Of a stretch of DNA of 38,739 bases, positions 16,882 to 26,131 are shown one piece after another. Positions within the stretch are counted from its first letter, which is position 1, and every line of letters starts with the position of its first letter. The notes below the pieces were generated by a model that did no database searches, was not told the origin of the DNA, and worked only from the letters and a program-made list of their open reading frames with translations. The stretch comes from Crocinitomicaceae bacterium (GTDB lineage Bacteria > Bacteroidota > Bacteroidia > Flavobacteriales_D > Crocinitomicaceae). The DNA lies in assembly GCA_022448165.1 (NCBI GenBank), contig JAKVAS010000018.1, positions 1-38,739 on the forward strand. The letters run 5' to 3'. A program made the translations under genes and the position numbers.

Positions 16882-17673
16882 TCACAAAACAAACTTTTGT
16901 ATCGCAATCCCCACTGATACAGCGAGTAATATAAAGCTAAAAATTTTCCTTAAAATTTTTCCTGAAAAGAATTTCTGCAAGTAATTCCCAATAAAAACAC
17001 CTGAAATGGTAGCGATCGTGAGAAACAATAATAATTGCCAGTCAAAACCACTCTCCCAAATTTTCTCATTTGATATATCTCCAATTAAAGCGATTGCAGA
17101 CTGAACAGAAATAATAAACATGGATGTACCAATTGCAGTGCGAATAGCTAACCCTAAACGTAATAAAATAGGCACAATAATAAAGCCCCCACCTGCTCCA
17201 ATTAACCCACTTAGAATACCTGTCAAAATCCCGAAGAGTATAATATTAATAATTGAAGCATTTCCATTAGTTGAATCTCGTTCTTTACTAAGCAGTGTTT
17301 TAATTGCAGTATAAACCATTACCGAAACTAAAATGAATGAAATCAAATTTTCTGTAGAAACAATAAAACCATTGATTACAAATTGATCTCCAAGCGATGG
17401 GATCATCCATTGACGAATAGAAAATGCGGTAAACATACTTGGAATCAAAAAAATGATTCCATGTTTCCAATCTACTTGCTTAGAACGAACTCTTTGAATA
17501 GTTCCTACTCCTGATGCAATAGAAACCACAAAAAGTGAATAAGTTGTAGCAACCACCATTGAAGCACCAAAAAGATAGTGAACAAGCGGCACTGTTAGGA
17601 TCGAGCCTCCTCCTCCAACCAATCCAAGAATGGTTCCTATAATAAGCGAAATAAAAAGTCCGATCCAAAGCAT
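16882..17673 (-). CDS. TauE/SafE family anion (sulfite/organosulfonate) permease
   Basis: Inner-membrane protein of 263 aa with about eight hydrophobic helices in two related halves. Each half carries the family's Gly-rich loop (GLVGGGGSILTVPLVHYLFG near 18-37 and GLIGAGGGFIIVPILLRLGL in the second half). TauE/SafE members move sulfite, sulfoacetate or similar anions; the substrate here cannot be told from sequence. It starts 9 nt after the ctaA stop, so the two are likely one transcript, with the tRNA downstream on the same strand. Confidence 0.9.
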   Translation of the reverse strand: MLWIGLFISLIIGTILGLVGGGGSILTVPLVHYLFGASMVVATTYSLFVVSIASGVGTIQRVRSKQVDWKHGIIFLIPSMFTAFSIRQWMIPSLGDQFVINGFIVSTENLISFILVSVMVYTAIKTLLSKERDSTNGNASIINIILFGILTGILSGLIGAGGGFIIVPILLRLGLAIRTAIGTSMFIISVQSAIALIGDISNEKIWESGFDWQLLLFLTIATISGVFIGNYLQKFFSGKILRKIFSFILLAVSVGIAIQKFVL

Positions 17674-17682
17674 TGCGCAAAA

Positions 17683-18720
17683 CTAACGGCTCACTTCTAG
17701 TATAGAAGAATTATCAACATCGATCTTACCGCGTAAAACCAACATAGTTAGAATCCCAAAGAGTACTGTAGCAAAAATCAAATGGCTCGTCTGCACTAAA
17801 CCTGGCATATCTGCATATGCTAAAAGAACCCCAGACAACAACTCCAAAGCAAGCGTTACATACAAGAACCTCAAACACTTATACTTCAACCCCCTCTCGT
17901 TTTTCCATGCAATAACCGTGAGTAAAACAAGAACTAGCCAAGAAAAACTTCTATGGATATAAAATTGCATTCCTAAATGATCAGTCCATTGATCTCTTCC
18001 ATACCCTCGTTTGGTCAAAACATCAATCGCCTCACGAACTTGCGTTCCCAAAAACATTTGGTAAATCGTAATTACAAAACAAACCCATAAAAGATAATAC
18101 ATCCATTTCGGCGTTGAAATTTTCAACTTCTGCGAAGGACTAATCATTCGAATAACATATAACTGAATAGCTATAATGACCAGCGCAAGAAACATATGAA
18201 CGGTAATTGTCCAAGGGACTAAATTCGATGCTACTACAATAGAACCAAACCAACCTTGAACTCCCATTAAAACAAGGTTCAAAAAGGTGATAAGAATAAG
18301 CTTCCTTTTTCTATACTTCAAAAGTATCCAGAAAAATGCAATGAGCATAGCATTGCCTGCCAAGAAGCCAAAAAGTCGATTCACATACTCCGTCCATGTT
18401 TTTCGAGCATTAAAATCTTCTTCCTTCAATAGATTCGGATCTGATTCCAGTTTTTTCGCAGTATTTTCAAATCCTAGGCTTCGTAAAAACTTAGAAAACT
18501 TAACAATCTTCTTTTCTCTTTTTTCTGAATATACATCCTTATAATTATCAGGAAGACTCGCTTCTTCCGTTGGGGGGATCCAATTACCAAAACACTTTGG
18601 CCAATCAGGACACCCCATTCCACTTCCTGTAATTCGGACAAAACTCCCTGCAACAACTACTAAATAAATGAGCACAAGTGATATCCAGTTTAATCGAACA
18701 AAAGCTTTGGAAAATTTCAT
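17683..18720 (-). CDS. ctaA: Heme A synthase (COX15/CtaA family)
   Basis: Membrane monooxygenase that converts heme O to heme A for aa3-type cytochrome oxidase. It has 345 aa and about eight transmembrane helices. The N-terminus VRITGSGMGCPDWPKCFG is the family signature with the conserved Cys pair. Later blocks with His are VPWTITVHMFLALVII, FYIHRSFSW and LVQTSHLIFATVLFG. A -7 box (18732-18725) ends five bases before the ATG, so the message may be leaderless. The gene continues into the TauE/SafE permease. Confidence 0.93.
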   Translation of the reverse strand: MKFSKAFVRLNWISLVLIYLVVVAGSFVRITGSGMGCPDWPKCFGNWIPPTEEASLPDNYKDVYSEKREKKIVKFSKFLRSLGFENTAKKLESDPNLLKEEDFNARKTWTEYVNRLFGFLAGNAMLIAFFWILLKYRKRKLILITFLNLVLMGVQGWFGSIVVASNLVPWTITVHMFLALVIIAIQLYVIRMISPSQKLKISTPKWMYYLLWVCFVITIYQMFLGTQVREAIDVLTKRGYGRDQWTDHLGMQFYIHRSFSWLVLVLLTVIAWKNERGLKYKCLRFLYVTLALELLSGVLLAYADMPGLVQTSHLIFATVLFGILTMLVLRGKIDVDNSSILEVSR

Positions 18721-19074
18721 ATCACAAATGTAATCATTCGTACTTTAGACCTGTAAAATTGTCTTGGATAATCACCCAAAAAGAAGATTAGGAATACTAT
18801 TCAATTGTTACTTTGGTTTAAAATAAACAAAGGAATAACTATTAGCAACAACAACTATGCAATCAACTAGATATCAGGACTTAGAAGGCATTAACAGATA
18901 AACAGCCAAAAGACACCTTAAAAAAAGAGAAATAATAACATTAATCAGATCGTAAAAAGCCAACTATTAAATATATCAAACGTCTAATAGATGCGTTTTA
19001 CTTTTCAAGCATTGCGTAAAAAACATTTTTTTGGAATAACTTTTGTAAGTACTTTTCTCGTTTAAAGATTAACA
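18721..19074. other. Divergent intergenic region between ctaA and the PKD protein
   Basis: A 354-nt AT-rich region. Minus strand: TACATTTG (18732-18725), a consensus -7 box directly before ctaA. Plus strand: TAACTTTTG (19037-19045) with a TTG 22 nt upstream, a near-consensus promoter for the PKD gene. It continues into TAAGTAC, giving the 14-nt ACTTTTGTAAGTAC also present at 2305-2318. Nothing else recognised. Confidence 0.5.
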
Positions 19075-21753
19075 TTGAAACTAATTACCATAATATATAT
19101 TCTCCTGTTTGCTTTACCAGCAAGCGCTTCTCATATCGTGGGAGGAGATATTTACTATGATTATCTAGGAAACAATTCATATAAATTTTACATATCAATT
19201 TATCGAGACTGTAATTCCACAGGAGCACAATTTGACAATCCATTAAACCTAACTATATATAGCGGAAACGGTTTATTTGTGCAAAATGTTGAAGTTCCTT
19301 TTCCTGGAAGTGACCTTGTCCCTGTTGTATTTAATAATCCATGCGTAACACCTCCAACAAATATTTGTACTGAAAATGCGATTTATACAACAATTGTTGT
19401 ATTACCTCCCACCGCTTCTGGATACACCATATCTTATCAACGCTGTTGCAGAGGGCCAAACATTACAAACATCATGAACCCTGGAGACACTGGCTTTACG
19501 CTTTCATGTCAAATTCCAGGAACGGCAAATTCAAATTATATTAATAGCAGTCCTCGATTCAATAATTATCCTCCACTATTACTATGTAACAATGAGGATT
19601 TAATTTTTGACCATAGCGCAACTGATCCAGACGGAGACCTACTACAATACCAACTAGTAACTCCAAATTCAGGAGCTTCAGGACTCAACCCACAACCAAC
19701 AACAGCACCACCTCCACCATATGCACCAATATTCTGGGTTGGAGGCCACACCGCAGCACAACCTCTTGGCCCAGGGTCTACAATTAACATAGATCCAAAT
19801 ACAGGACTATTGACTGCGAGCCCTAATTTATTAGGATTATATGTTGTCGGAATTCGCGTTTCAGAATTTCGGAATGGAGTTGAAATTAATTCAATAACCC
19901 GTGATTTTCTTTTCAGAGTTTTCAACTGTAACCTACAACTAGAGAGCATATTGCCAAATCAAGAAGATTTGCCAGACTTCGTTTCTTATTGCCAAGGCTT
20001 AACAGTTAATTTTGTAAACAACTCCTATGGAGGCACAAATTACGAATGGGATTTTGGCGTACCAGGAACAAATACAGATGTAAGTACAGCTTTCGAACCA
20101 TCGTTCACCTATCCGACAGATGGTTTTTATCAAGCAATGCTCGTCGTAAACCCTGGATGGCCTTGTACGGACACTGCATACATGGATATAAATGTAAACA
20201 ACGAAATCATTGTTGACTTTACTTCTCAAGACTCATTATGTATCTTCGGTAACAATTTCAATTTTGTAGCAAATAGTAACGGTCCCGCAGGCTCCAACTA
20301 TTCTTGGGACTTTGGACCCAATGCAAACATATCCACAGCAACAGGTCAAACTGTAAACAATGTCCAATTTGACGCCACAGGAAACATACCTGTCACTGTA
20401 TTTGTCGAGAACAATTTATGCGTAGCTGATTATACAGGCTCTGTTTATATTTTTCCAGAACCTACAGCTGAAATGGTACTATCTCCCACTATCGAATGTG
20501 ATGGCCTCACTGTCGATTTTGGTAACAACTCCTCTAATTCTAACTTTTTTGCATGGGATTTTGGAGTACCGGGAACAGTAACTGATGTAAGTACAGCTGC
20601 CACACCAATATTTACCTACAATACTCCTGGAACATATACCATTACACTTATATCAGGCTCATCACCTTTATGTGCAGACACGGTAATGGAAACCGTCTCT
20701 GTAAATGATCCAATACTAATCGATTTCACATCAGAAGACTCCCTTTGTATTACTGATAACAGTTTCAATTTTGATGGTACAGTTAGCGGTCCTCCCGAGA
20801 CTGTTTACACATGGGATTTTGGCTCCAATGCCTCCATTAGCTCCTCAAATGACATAGATGTTTCAAATGTTGTTTTCTCACAAACAGGAAGTATTCCAAT
20901 CTCACTCATTGGAGCCCATAACGACTGTATAGATACGGTGATTCATGATATCTATATTTTTCAAGCCCCAACAATTGATTTCTACCTAAAACCAGGATTA
21001 CAATGTGCCCCTTTTAACGCTGAGTTTATTAACCTGTCTACAGCAGAAACTCCAATCACCTACCTATGGGACTTTGGTGATGGTTTTGGGTCAAATGATC
21101 AACATCCCACTCATTTATATCCGATCGTTGGTAACTACCACGTAACATTAACTATATCTACAGATCATGGATGTATTGACACACTCACTCTATTGAAACC
21201 TGATTTAGTGACTGTTCGTCCAAACCCTACTGCCGGTTTCAACCTAAGTACTGACTTCACCGATATTTGCAATTCTTCCATTGAATTTTTTGATGAGTCA
21301 ATAGGTGCAAATGAATGGTTTTATTGGTTCGATGACTCTTCTTTTATCAGTAATGAACAGTCTCCAACACATACATACATTTCAGATGGAACACATTATC
21401 CAATGCAGATTGTAACAAATCAATATGGATGTAAAGACACGACATATTCATCTTTATACATTGAACCATTCACAATATATGCTCCAAACACCTTCACACC
21501 TGACGGTAACGAGTTCAATAATGATTTCTTACCTATTATTTACCTCCCGCTTGAAAGTTATAAAATGCAAATATTTGATCGTTGGGGAGAACTTGTTTTT
21601 GAAACAGTTGACATAAATGAGGCTTGGGACGGAACCTCTATAAATGGACAAATGGCTCAAGACGGTACTTACATATGGAAACTTACTTTTGTTTCTTGTG
21701 AACCCATTAACCCGGAAATCATAGAAACAGGCCATGTAACTCTACTGAGATAA
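19075..21753 (+). CDS. Large secreted PKD-repeat protein with T9SS type B (gliding-motility) C-terminal domain
   Basis: Exported surface protein of 892 aa, probably an adhesin or cell-wall-associated cargo of the type IX secretion system. It starts with TTG (19075); no ATG precedes the signal peptide MKLITIIYILLFALPASA, and an in-frame stop lies 12 nt upstream. The N-terminal block SHIVGGDIYYDYLGNNSYKF is common in large Bacteroidota surface proteins. At least four PKD-like modules follow, recognisable by YEWDFG, YSWDFG, FAWDFG, YTWDFG and YLWDFGDG. The C-terminus (about 800-892) is the type B sorting domain: YAPNTFTPDGNEFNN, then MQIFDRWGELVFET and AQDGTYIWKLTF. It converges on the DUF5686 gene with one base between the stops. 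Confidence 0.92.
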   Translation: MKLITIIYILLFALPASASHIVGGDIYYDYLGNNSYKFYISIYRDCNSTGAQFDNPLNLTIYSGNGLFVQNVEVPFPGSDLVPVVFNNPCVTPPTNICTENAIYTTIVVLPPTASGYTISYQRCCRGPNITNIMNPGDTGFTLSCQIPGTANSNYINSSPRFNNYPPLLLCNNEDLIFDHSATDPDGDLLQYQLVTPNSGASGLNPQPTTAPPPPYAPIFWVGGHTAAQPLGPGSTINIDPNTGLLTASPNLLGLYVVGIRVSEFRNGVEINSITRDFLFRVFNCNLQLESILPNQEDLPDFVSYCQGLTVNFVNNSYGGTNYEWDFGVPGTNTDVSTAFEPSFTYPTDGFYQAMLVVNPGWPCTDTAYMDINVNNEIIVDFTSQDSLCIFGNNFNFVANSNGPAGSNYSWDFGPNANISTATGQTVNNVQFDATGNIPVTVFVENNLCVADYTGSVYIFPEPTAEMVLSPTIECDGLTVDFGNNSSNSNFFAWDFGVPGTVTDVSTAATPIFTYNTPGTYTITLISGSSPLCADTVMETVSVNDPILIDFTSEDSLCITDNSFNFDGTVSGPPETVYTWDFGSNASISSSNDIDVSNVVFSQTGSIPISLIGAHNDCIDTVIHDIYIFQAPTIDFYLKPGLQCAPFNAEFINLSTAETPITYLWDFGDGFGSNDQHPTHLYPIVGNYHVTLTISTDHGCIDTLTLLKPDLVTVRPNPTAGFNLSTDFTDICNSSIEFFDESIGANEWFYWFDDSSFISNEQSPTHTYISDGTHYPMQIVTNQYGCKDTTYSSLYIEPFTIYAPNTFTPDGNEFNNDFLPIIYLPLESYKMQIFDRWGELVFETVDINEAWDGTSINGQMAQDGTYIWKLTFVSCEPINPEIIETGHVTLLR

Positions 21754-21754
21754 A

Positions 21755-24160
21755 TCAAAGAACTAAGGAAAAGGCTACTTTCGGAACAATATTTTTCTTC
21801 CAATCAGAATCTGCATAACTTCCATATCGATAAAAGCCACCAACTCCTAGTGACATAAAATTCATCGTCCAAACACCCCCAAATACAACTCCTGCTTCTG
21901 TATAGCCATTATCCATTGTTTCGAATTGAATCGAATGATTTTCTCTCCCCTCAAAATTCCCAAAACCGATAGCGTGATGCAAACTAAGTGAAGGCTCATT
22001 CCAGCTAGCTTTTGTACGTATCGGCTTAAAGTCTAATCGCATAAATAAACTAGCACTTTCCGTCGTATAAAAGCTTGAGTTTACCATCGTTTCAAAACTA
22101 TTTCTAACACTAACACCCCATGCTTCTCCCGTTCCATTTCCATTAAATGCCAAAAACAATGGAACTTCCCCTATCAATTTCGAAGCAGAAAGCTTCCAAT
22201 GAAACTTCCCAAGCGATCGTAAGCTAATACTTTGACTTATATCTAAATTCATACGATAGTAATCGTAATCACCTTTTAACACATCGTTCCATCCCTTTAT
22301 AGCTTTAATAAAAATAGTGGGATGCTTTTTCCCTTGAGAAACCTTATTATCCCCAAGCAACATAAATCGCTCTCCAATGCTCCAATTAAATTCAACTCCC
22401 GTCTCAAACAAGCGATATCCTTCAGCCCCCACAGACACATTCGAATTTGGTTTAAAAACATATTCATCCAAAGAGCGAATATGTTGATAACTCCCAATTA
22501 GTTTCACATTAATATTCGCCTTTATATCACTAGAAAAAGAAGCAGAAAAAAGTTGCTGTTCTTCTTTCTGCGAAACAAAGAAATCACGCAATAAATTAGG
22601 ATTATCTAAGCCACGTACATTTCCATCCAAATATCGACCTCCACGCTCAACAACATCTTCTTGACATTGAAAATTGAGTTTCATTCCTCTTCTTCGATTC
22701 AAGTGAATTGTAGAATAGCCACCATATTTCCACGACTTATCCCTTGTAGCCCAGGCAAAATATCCACCAACCTGAAAAGACCTCCATAAACGATCAGAAG
22801 TTTCCAATCCAACACCGAATCTAAATCCTTCAAACTCGTTGTAATCAATCAATCGCTCCAAATCCAAATCAAGCTTCTTTACTGGTAATTTCCCATTCAT
22901 CAAGCCTGTCAATATTCCAAAACGCTTTTCAAATTGGTGTTCCTCTGACAGACTATCAATTGTCACATAAGTCTGCCTTTCTTTATTCGTTATAGAATCC
23001 CTTCTTATCTCATTCCAATCCGCAGAATCTAATTCATTTGCTCCCTCAGCTGTTGACAAAGAAATATTATCATTGAAGGACCTCTTAATCTCCGGATTCA
23101 ATTGAATACTATCTATGTATGTTTGACCTCTTCCAAACAAGTAACTTTCTTTAACCTGCGAAATTACCTCTAGTGAGGTCATGTCAATCTCAGTTATCAA
23201 TTTTGTAGGAAACCATTTTTTCCCGTCAATAAAATCATATTCCTGAACAATCTTTACTCGGGTTCCCGAAGAATCTTGATACGGCTCAGCGATTACTTTT
23301 TCAATCGCGTACCCATTCGTATTAATAAACAAATGTCCCGTCATCCCATCAAACTTCTTTCCTAACCGAGGTCGATAAAAGATAGTAAACGTTGTGTCAG
23401 CTCCAACTACCGTTGTATCTTTCATAATGAAAAGATATCTCTTAGTTCCTCCTCTTGCGATCGGATTAATATAATTATTACCTAACAAATCAAATTGATT
23501 ATCATAAAAACTAAACGATTGCATACCACTTGCGAATGTCGATAATCTAGGATCAGAAAACCCTGAAACTTTATACGCGGTAATTTCCTCTTTATCACGA
23601 TAAGGAGGAACAAAGGTTCGTTTCGAAGTACTCTCCATTACCATCAAATGCTGAGAATCAAAAAAAGTACGAAGCTTTACTAAATCAGTATCTTTAGTAT
23701 TCTCAGGAATTGATTCAATTGCCTCATTATTAACATCGAAAACAAATTTGCTATATGCTCTATAAGTAAATGCATCCTTCGTTAAAGGATGATTCTTCTT
23801 TCGATTATTAATCACATGTCTCATTATTCTATGCGCCGGGTTCTCCTTCGCCTTCACCGTAACTTCTTGAATTTTTTGCACCTCCAAGTTCGGCATCATC
23901 CAAAAGGATTGATTCACCACATCTAAAAGAAAAATTGTAGTATCAAGATAACCAGTGTACTGCAATCGAACTGAAGTTACTTGATCATCCAACTTAACAT
24001 CACCATCGATACCAGAAAGAAAAGGAGAACCATTATTTGGAAAAACTTTCACAAATGGTAAAGATTCAGTTGTTATAACATCTTTTACAAAGAATACCTG
24101 TTGTCCTAAACTAAAAAACGACCATAAACAGATAATCATCACTGATAATAACTTTCTCAT
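21755..24160 (-). CDS. DUF5686 family outer-membrane protein with N-terminal carboxypeptidase-regulatory-like domain
   Basis: An 801-aa exported protein, signal peptide 1-19 (MRKLLSVMIICLWSFFSLG). Residues about 25-100 form a CarboxypepD_reg-like beta-sandwich as in TonB-dependent receptors. Then comes the DUF5686 hallmark (EVTVKAKENPAHRIMRHVIN, then the YRAYSKFVFD block), an outer-membrane-lipoprotein-like middle domain, and a C-terminal barrel with many aromatic strands. DUF5686 proteins are widespread in Bacteroidota and of unknown function. The intact frame and usual length support a working gene. Its stop is one base from that of the convergent PKD gene. Confidence 0.88.
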   Translation of the reverse strand: MRKLLSVMIICLWSFFSLGQQVFFVKDVITTESLPFVKVFPNNGSPFLSGIDGDVKLDDQVTSVRLQYTGYLDTTIFLLDVVNQSFWMMPNLEVQKIQEVTVKAKENPAHRIMRHVINNRKKNHPLTKDAFTYRAYSKFVFDVNNEAIESIPENTKDTDLVKLRTFFDSQHLMVMESTSKRTFVPPYRDKEEITAYKVSGFSDPRLSTFASGMQSFSFYDNQFDLLGNNYINPIARGGTKRYLFIMKDTTVVGADTTFTIFYRPRLGKKFDGMTGHLFINTNGYAIEKVIAEPYQDSSGTRVKIVQEYDFIDGKKWFPTKLITEIDMTSLEVISQVKESYLFGRGQTYIDSIQLNPEIKRSFNDNISLSTAEGANELDSADWNEIRRDSITNKERQTYVTIDSLSEEHQFEKRFGILTGLMNGKLPVKKLDLDLERLIDYNEFEGFRFGVGLETSDRLWRSFQVGGYFAWATRDKSWKYGGYSTIHLNRRRGMKLNFQCQEDVVERGGRYLDGNVRGLDNPNLLRDFFVSQKEEQQLFSASFSSDIKANINVKLIGSYQHIRSLDEYVFKPNSNVSVGAEGYRLFETGVEFNWSIGERFMLLGDNKVSQGKKHPTIFIKAIKGWNDVLKGDYDYYRMNLDISQSISLRSLGKFHWKLSASKLIGEVPLFLAFNGNGTGEAWGVSVRNSFETMVNSSFYTTESASLFMRLDFKPIRTKASWNEPSLSLHHAIGFGNFEGRENHSIQFETMDNGYTEAGVVFGGVWTMNFMSLGVGGFYRYGSYADSDWKKNIVPKVAFSLVL

Positions 24161-24313
24161 AGCGCGAACATACCTAAAGGAAATAAATCCTCACAAAATT
24201 TCACATAAAATAACATCCATCAATTAAATATTATTGAACCATATGACCAAATTGACAGTACTACTATTATTAATAGTATAATTTCCCGATCCGAAGATAT
24301 TCGGTACTTTTAA

Positions 24314-25336
24314 GGCATCAAGCGCTTCAAAGATCATATAGCTATTGCTCAACACCTATCTGTCTATCGGATTTGGAACCTATTCTTACTTTCCTTTAGC
24401 TATTATTGGTCTCGATTTCGGAAAAAATCAAAGCATCGAGGACTTCCTTTTTCTCTAAGCATAGAACCTACTACGGCATGTAATTTAGGATGCCCTGAAT
24501 GTCCAAGCGGACTAAAGCAATTTACCCGTCCAACAGGAAAACTATCACTTGAACTTCATGAACAAATGCTTGATCAAGTAAAGAATTCTGTTTTTTACAT
24601 CAACTATTACTTTCAAGGAGAACCTTTCCTAAACCCCAATTTCTTGACACTAATTGCCGCAGCAAAAAAACGTAAAATATATACTGCAACGTCAACAAAC
24701 GCACATTTCATTGACAACAAAAAAGCGGAGCAAATTGTAGATTCAGGCTTAGACAGACTCATTATCTCCATAGACGGTTTAACACAAAAAACCTATGAGA
24801 ATTATCGCATAAATGGAAAATTGGAAAAAGTTATTTCCGGCACAGAAGCTCTATTAAAGGCTAAGAAAAAACTAAACTCCACAACACCTCATCTAATTTT
24901 TCAGTTTCTTGCTGTTAAACCAAATGAACATGAGATTCCAGCGATTTTTGAACTTGGAAAAAAAATGAAAATTGACGAAGTCCGCATCAAAACCGCTCAA
25001 CTATATGACTACCAAAAAGGTAATCCATTAATCCCTGACAATGAAGACTATTCGAGATACAAACTTCGATCTGACGGGACTTATTCGCTAAAATATCATT
25101 TAGGAAATCATTGTTGGCGTATGTGGTCCTCTAGCGTATTCACCTGGGACGGAAAAGTTGTTCCTTGCTGTTTTGATAAAGATGCTCAACACATCCTTGG
25201 AGATTTGACGACCAACTCATTTGAATCAATTTGGAAGCACTCCAAATATCAATCTTTTAGAAGTGCCATTCTAACAAATAGGGGGCAAATCGAAATTTGT
25301 AAAAACTGCTCCGAAGGAGCGAAAGTTTGGGTCTAA
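24314..25336 (+). CDS. Radical SAM/SPASM domain protein, start codon unresolved
   Basis: Radical S-adenosylmethionine enzyme. The Fe-S motif CNLGCPEC (24479-24502) and the preceding GLPFSLSIEPTTA block are in frame with the rest of the protein but lie upstream of the first ATG at 24566. The open frame begins after a TAA at 24311 and holds no ATG, GTG or TTG before 24566. Homologues I know begin close to the first residues here (KRFKDHIAIAQHLSVYRIWN), so a rare ATC (24317) or ATT (24344) start, or a mutated start, must be assumed. The middle TATSTNAHFID and LDRLIISIDGLTQKTYENYR are typical. The C-terminal SPASM region has CWRMWSSSVFTWDGKVVPCC and CKNCSEGAKVW for auxiliary clusters. The substrate is unknown. 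Confidence 0.8.
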   Translation, partial: GIKRFKDHIAIAQHLSVYRIWNLFLLSFSYYWSRFRKKSKHRGLPFSLSIEPTTACNLGCPECPSGLKQFTRPTGKLSLELHEQMLDQVKNSVFYINYYFQGEPFLNPNFLTLIAAAKKRKIYTATSTNAHFIDNKKAEQIVDSGLDRLIISIDGLTQKTYENYRINGKLEKVISGTEALLKAKKKLNSTTPHLIFQFLAVKPNEHEIPAIFELGKKMKIDEVRIKTAQLYDYQKGNPLIPDNEDYSRYKLRSDGTYSLKYHLGNHCWRMWSSSVFTWDGKVVPCCFDKDAQHILGDLTTNSFESIWKHSKYQSFRSAILTNRGQIEICKNCSEGAKVWV

Positions 25337-25405
25337 CACATGAATCAGAAATAGGCTAACTTAAACAACCTACGCTATCAAATATTCATCCGTAAGTGCA
25401 ATTTG

Positions 25406-25456
25406 ATAATTAATAGGCTTATTTTATTCATTTATAATAGACTATTAATTATTTTT
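25406..25456 (+). terminator. AT-rich inverted repeat, possible terminator of the radical SAM gene
   Basis: ATAATTAATAG (25406-25416) and CTATTAATTAT (25442-25452) are perfect 11-bp complements separated by 25 nt and followed by a T tract. It is weak as a terminator because the stem is almost all A:T. Confidence 0.4.
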
Positions 25457-25515
25457 ACCGTTCTGTTAAATAGATTTAATCCACGTTAAACAACCAAGCA
25501 AAGCTAACACCTCGT

Positions 25516-25956
25516 ATGAGATTTTTATTACCATTCTTAGTCCTTACCTCTTTTCCCCTTTTCAGTCAAAACTTAGACATTCAAAAATGGCAACTACATC
25601 ACCCGGATGTTGTATTTGTGGAACAAGAGATTTTTTCAAACTTTACTGATAAACAAGTAGAGCAATTAGGAGATAAAGTCATTGTTTATAATTCGACTAT
25701 TTCAATGATTGACATATCACTCTATGAATCAGCATCTAAATCAAGCTATTTAGAGAATACAAACACACTTATTGAACCAAGTGCATCTACAGAAGTAAAA
25801 ACATGGTTAGCACATAACGGCGATGTAAAAATTATCACTCGTAGCTACTACAACTCCCTTTCACAAGAACGAAAAGATGCATATAATAATGTAAATGCTC
25901 TGATTCTCATTGGCGAAACTCTTACAATTGGAGATATAAAATCGTACAATCCTTAA
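25516..25956 (+). CDS. Small secreted protein of unknown function
   Basis: Not recognised. It has 146 aa with a signal peptide (MRFLLPFLVLTSFPLFSQN). The mature part is mixed alpha/beta with few cysteines and no sorting domain or repeats; it begins LDIQKWQLHHPDVVFVEQ and ends GETLTIGDIKSYNP. It sits 179 nt after the radical SAM gene. Its stop codon (25954-25956) is the first three bases of the 59-bp tandem repeat array. Confidence 0.7.
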   Translation: MRFLLPFLVLTSFPLFSQNLDIQKWQLHHPDVVFVEQEIFSNFTDKQVEQLGDKVIVYNSTISMIDISLYESASKSSYLENTNTLIEPSASTEVKTWLAHNGDVKIITRSYYNSLSQERKDAYNNVNALILIGETLTIGDIKSYNP

Positions 25957-26130
25957 GACACTGCTAATCAAATTATCAAAATCTATATTTAACATCTTTC
26001 ACTCAACACAACTAAGACACTACTAATCAGATTATCAAAATCTGTATTTAACATCTTTCACTCAACACAACTAAGACACTACTAATCAGATTATCAAAAT
26101 CTGTATTTAACATCTTTCATTCAACACAAC
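25954..26130 (+). repeat. Three tandem copies of a 59-bp repeat
   Basis: Copies at 25954-26012, 26013-26071 and 26072-26130 follow each other without gaps. Each begins TAAGACACT and ends TCAACACAAC. Copies 2 and 3 differ at one base; copy 1 differs from copy 2 at three. Copies 2 and 3 contain a 6-bp hairpin CAGATT, ATCAA, AATCTG that is broken at two positions in copy 1. The array runs from the stop codon of the small secreted protein to one base before the ATG of the next gene, so it is the complete intergenic space. Confidence 0.97.
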
Positions 26131-26131
26131 C

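Noticed and set aside
24566-25336. The ATG at 24566 as start of the radical SAM gene.
   Set aside because: It would remove the CxxxCxxC iron-sulfur motif, which is encoded in frame just upstream.
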